Positions 61,188 through 64,000 of a DNA stretch of 64,000 bases are shown one piece after another. This DNA comes from Flavobacterium sp. HSC-32F16. Its GTDB lineage: Bacteria; Bacteroidota; Bacteroidia; Flavobacteriales; Flavobacteriaceae. Each line of letters begins with the position of its first letter. Within the stretch, counting starts at the first letter, position 1. The notes under the pieces are model-generated. The model was not told the origin of the DNA and did no database searches. It saw nothing but the letters and a program-made list of their open reading frames with translations. The stretch lies in assembly GCF_024171645.1 (NCBI RefSeq), contig NZ_JALKAC010000006.1, positions 124,001-188,000 on the forward strand. Direction: 5' to 3'. The position numbers were made by a program, and so were the translations under genes.

Positions 61188-63374
61188 ATGCTAAACCGCT
61201 TTTCCATTTTTAAAATTTTACTTCTTTTTGTTGCTCTTTTTTCTTGTTCATTAGTATTAGCACAAGAAAAACCAAAAGAAGCGACATGGATCTGGTATCC
61301 AGGAGATTTTGAAGTTTGGTTAAGCAATAAAATGCAGGTAAGACGCACTGAACGCGAGGCAGTATTTCCACCGCTTTGGCAATATTATAGCCCTTATGCC
61401 TTGGTCACTTTTCAGACAGAAGTAGATATTCCACAACCAGACGAAGTGAAAATCTATTCAGAAGGACCTTTTCAATTACTTTTAGATGGCGTTCAAATTT
61501 ACGGACAGCCAAAATCGATTACAGTTCCTGCTGGAAAACATAAAATTTCCTTTAAAGTTTACAATCAAGAAGTGTTGCCAGCTATTTATATTACTGGTAA
61601 TTACGTTAAATCTGATGCTTCTTGGAAAGTAACCAACGAAGATAAACTTTGGATTGATGAAACTGGAAAAGCACAACAATCGGGTACACCTTGGGTTCCT
61701 GTTGGTTCTTGGAATTTTAATTCGCCAGAAAATAAACCTTCAGGATTTAAATTAACAACAAAACCTTTAAGTTCAAAGAAAACAGAAAAAATAGGATCTG
61801 GCCAATTGTTAGATTTTGGTAAAGAAACTTTTGGTTATATAAAAATTCACGGTTTAAAAGGAAAAGGCAAACTAGCATTGTATTATGGAGAATCTCGTGA
61901 AGAAGCCTTGGATTCTACCAAATGCGAAACATTAGATCATTTATCTTTTGATGGAAAACAATCTGAAACTTATACACATGATGGCTCGAAAGCATTTCGT
62001 TATGTTCAGGTGCAAGCAGATGCTGGAATAAAATACGATTCAATTTCGATGCTTTATGAATATTTGCCATTAGATTATCGTGGCGCATTCAAATCTTCGG
62101 ATGAACAATTGAATAAAATTTGGGATGTGTCGGCTTACACGATGCATTTAACGTCTCGTGAATTTTTTATAGACGGAATCAAACGTGACCGCTGGGTTTG
62201 GTCTGGCGATGCTTATCAAAGTTATTTAATGAATTATTATTTATTCTTTGATTCGGCTTCGGTAGAAAGAACACTTTTAGCCCTTCGTGGAAAAGATCCT
62301 GTAACGGCTCACGTAAATATAATAATGGATTATTCACTCTATTGGTTTGTAGGTGTTTACGATTACTACTTACATACGGGCGATACAAAATTCATCAAAA
62401 CTTTTTATCCAAGAATGAAATCACTGATGGATTTCTGTTTAGAAAGAAGAAACAAAAATGGATTCTTGGAACCTTTAGAGGGAGACTGGGTTTTTATTGA
62501 TTGGGCAGACGGACTTCCAAAAACGGGCGAAGTTAGTTTTGAGCAAATGCTTTTAGCAAGAAGTTTAGAAGCCATGGCCGTAAGTGCTGAAATTGCTGGC
62601 AAAACTGAAGACCAAAAACAATATCAAAAATTAGGAGATGATTTAAAAACGAAATTATTTGATGTGTTTTGGGATAAAAAAGAAAACGTGATGAAACACC
62701 AGCGTATCGACGGTAAAATGCAAAATATTGTAACCAGATACGCTAATATGTTCGGTATATTTTTCAATTATTTTAATGAAGAACAAAAACAAAGTGTAAA
62801 AAACAAAGTGTTACTTAATAAAGATGTTCTTCAAATCACAACTCCATATATGCGTTTTTACGAATTGGAAGCATTGTGTGCGATGGGCGAGCAAGATTAC
62901 GTTTTAAAAGAAATGAAAGATTATTGGGGCGGAATGCTGAATGAGGGCGCAACATCTTTTTGGGAAGAATACAATCCGAACAAAAAAGGAAAAGAACATT
63001 TAACAATGTATGGTCGCCCTTATGGAAAAAGCCTTTGCCATGCTTGGGGAGCAAGTCCGATTTATTTATTAGGAAAATATTATTTAGGTGTAAAACCAAC
63101 TGCTCCTGGCTATTCGGAATATGAAATCAAACCAAATCTTGGGGGCTTAAAATGGATAGAAGGAAAAGTGCCAACTCCAAACGGAGAAGTTACAGTGTAT
63201 TGCAGTACCAAAAAGATCAAAGTAAAAGCAGGCGAGGGAGAAGGAAAATTGATTTTTGAAAGTGCCAGCAAACCCAAAACAAATTCAGGAACGATAACGG
63301 AATTATCAAAGAATAAATATCAGTTGATTGTAAAACCGAGTGTGGAGTATAAAGTGAGTTATAAGGCTCTGTGA
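61188..63374 (+). CDS. GH78 alpha-L-rhamnosidase
   Basis: A 728-residue exported enzyme (signal peptide about 1-24). N-terminal beta-sandwich domains precede an (alpha/alpha)6 barrel from about residue 305: DGIKRDRWVWSGDAYQSYL (catalytic acid region), YLHTGDTKFIKTFYPRMKSLMDF, LEGDWVFIDWADG, and TSFWEEY and CHAWGASPIYLLGKYYLG near the C-terminus before the last beta domain. It removes terminal L-rhamnose from rhamnogalacturonan, supplying the 6-deoxysugar pathway at 41.8-46.5 kb. It precedes a further exported protein. Confidence 0.9.
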   Translation: MLNRFSIFKILLLFVALFSCSLVLAQEKPKEATWIWYPGDFEVWLSNKMQVRRTEREAVFPPLWQYYSPYALVTFQTEVDIPQPDEVKIYSEGPFQLLLDGVQIYGQPKSITVPAGKHKISFKVYNQEVLPAIYITGNYVKSDASWKVTNEDKLWIDETGKAQQSGTPWVPVGSWNFNSPENKPSGFKLTTKPLSSKKTEKIGSGQLLDFGKETFGYIKIHGLKGKGKLALYYGESREEALDSTKCETLDHLSFDGKQSETYTHDGSKAFRYVQVQADAGIKYDSISMLYEYLPLDYRGAFKSSDEQLNKIWDVSAYTMHLTSREFFIDGIKRDRWVWSGDAYQSYLMNYYLFFDSASVERTLLALRGKDPVTAHVNIIMDYSLYWFVGVYDYYLHTGDTKFIKTFYPRMKSLMDFCLERRNKNGFLEPLEGDWVFIDWADGLPKTGEVSFEQMLLARSLEAMAVSAEIAGKTEDQKQYQKLGDDLKTKLFDVFWDKKENVMKHQRIDGKMQNIVTRYANMFGIFFNYFNEEQKQSVKNKVLLNKDVLQITTPYMRFYELEALCAMGEQDYVLKEMKDYWGGMLNEGATSFWEEYNPNKKGKEHLTMYGRPYGKSLCHAWGASPIYLLGKYYLGVKPTAPGYSEYEIKPNLGGLKWIEGKVPTPNGEVTVYCSTKKIKVKAGEGEGKLIFESASKPKTNSGTITELSKNKYQLIVKPSVEYKVSYKAL

Positions 63375-63416
63375 GTTATGAGTGATTAGTGATTAGTGTA
63401 TAGTTTAAACGTCTAG

Positions 63417-63517
63417 TTTGTCATTCCGAGGAACGAGGAATCACACTCGTAACCACAAAGATTGTCGACTATTGTTGCGGAATTCCTAGTGTGATTCCTC
63501 CTCCGTCGGAATGACAA
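63417..63517. repeat. 31-bp inverted repeat, ATTCCGAGGAACGAGGAATC family
   Basis: Left arm 63417-63447, right arm 63488-63517; about three mismatches over 31 bp. Third variant of the superfamily. No gene in 63375-63543. Confidence 0.82.
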
Positions 63518-63543
63518 AAAAGTCAATAAAAAATAAAAAACCA

Positions 63544-64000
63544 ATGTTTTCAAAAAGTAAAAAATACAATTTCAAATTAAAAACAGCTTTCTTAATGCTG
63601 TTCATTGTCTGCATTCAAGCCACAGCACAAACCGCATGGAAACCAGCATCATTTGAAATTGTAAAATCCAATTACAAAACTTTCAAAACCACACAATACG
63701 CTCATGTATTTTCAGGAAGCAAACACAATATTGTTCGTTTAGCCCCAGAATTGCAAGGTTTGACTGGAATTGAACTTCCTTTAGATAAATATAAAAACGG
63801 AACTAATTCTCCTTTGCAGTTAAAGTTTAAAGAACCAGTTCAGGTTTTAATTGGAATTTTTCAAGAAAATAATCCAGAATATCTTCAAGCTGATAAACTT
63901 CAAAATGGAAAATTAGTTTTAGAAAATGGAGTAACGATTACAGGTTTACCTTCTGTTAATGTTTATGCAATTTCATTTTCAAAAGGAACACAAACCATAA
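63544..64000 (+). CDS. Exported protein, 3' end outside the window
   Basis: An open frame from ATG 63544 to the window edge (152 codons). A signal peptide is evident (FLMLFIVCIQATAQ) after a basic N-terminus. The mature part has a beta-rich pattern (HNIVRLAPELQGLTGIELPL, LQLKFKEPVQVLIGIFQ) that could be a domain of a glycan-active enzyme. No family was recognised. It is 169 bp after the GH78 gene on the same strand and probably related to the same glycan. Confidence 0.7.
   Translation, partial: MFSKSKKYNFKLKTAFLMLFIVCIQATAQTAWKPASFEIVKSNYKTFKTTQYAHVFSGSKHNIVRLAPELQGLTGIELPLDKYKNGTNSPLQLKFKEPVQVLIGIFQENNPEYLQADKLQNGKLVLENGVTITGLPSVNVYAISFSKGTQTI

Overview
The window looks like a chromosomal segment of a Flavobacterium-type Bacteroidota. 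The DNA is AT-rich, Shine-Dalgarno sequences are mostly absent, several genes have upstream TANNTTTG boxes (the Bacteroidota -7 element), and there are SusC/SusD proteins, STN-type TonB receptors, FecR/ECF pairs and a GldF/GldG-like ABC protein. No rRNA, tRNA, CRISPR array or transposase gene was seen.

Region 1 (1-10.8 kb) holds small redox, stress and regulatory genes: a PTH2-like protein, two exported thioredoxin-fold proteins, an AAA ATPase with the PLP-homeostasis protein YggS, a DUF2024 protein, a MarR-type regulator with a C-terminal four-Cys cluster, a MocR regulator divergent from a cupin-DapA pair, an exported protoglobin and a GH130 enzyme. A matching promoter block (AAAACTGGAT, 10 nt, then a TTAGG/CCTAA palindrome merging into the -7 box) precedes both the small CPVC protein at 4599 and the protoglobin at 9574. 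The four-Cys MarR gene lies between them, which suggests a small heme/redox regulon.

Region 2 (10.9-20.1 kb) has a LytS/LytTR two-component pair divergent from an RND efflux operon (membrane fusion protein, HAE1 pump, outer-membrane factor), then a small exported protein. Region 3 (20.2-33.1 kb, minus strand) is one co-directional block: ECF sigma, FecR, STN-SusC, SusD, ABC ATPase, GldF/GldG-like fusion permease and M16 peptidase. It reads as a surface-signalled uptake system for a substrate that may be peptidic.

Region 4 (33.4-55.4 kb) is a deoxysugar and pectin catabolic island. On the minus strand: a FucP-type permease, a MaoC hydratase, a Gfo/Idh oxidoreductase, two solute-binding-protein-like proteins without signal peptides, and two tandem CaiB/BaiF CoA-transferases. 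On the plus strand: SDR, FAH-fold hydrolase, Zn-alcohol dehydrogenase, a second SDR and an amidohydrolase lactonase. These match the non-phosphorylative L-fucose/L-rhamnose route (sugar, lactone, aldonate, 2-keto-3-deoxy acid, 2,4-diketo acid, pyruvate plus lactate), except that no sugar-acid dehydratase is present. PL10, GH28 and a beta-helix protein fused to a rhamnose-mutarotase-like domain follow, then Gfo/Idh and an SSS symporter. A TGTAATCGATTACA operator lies upstream of GH28, with a 13/14 match in the divergent promoter at 41.7 kb. The SBP/CoA-transferase/MaoC operon is the best candidate for an undescribed system.

Region 5 (55.7-58.4 kb) is an AT-richer island with an AbiL-like (AAA ATPase plus RloB) defence pair and a divergent XRE/SymE pair. 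Region 6 (58.7-64 kb) has an Fsr-like MFS exporter divergent from an AraC regulator, a GH78 alpha-L-rhamnosidase and the start of another exported protein. Intergenic spaces from about 42 kb onward are filled with several families of dispersed palindromes.
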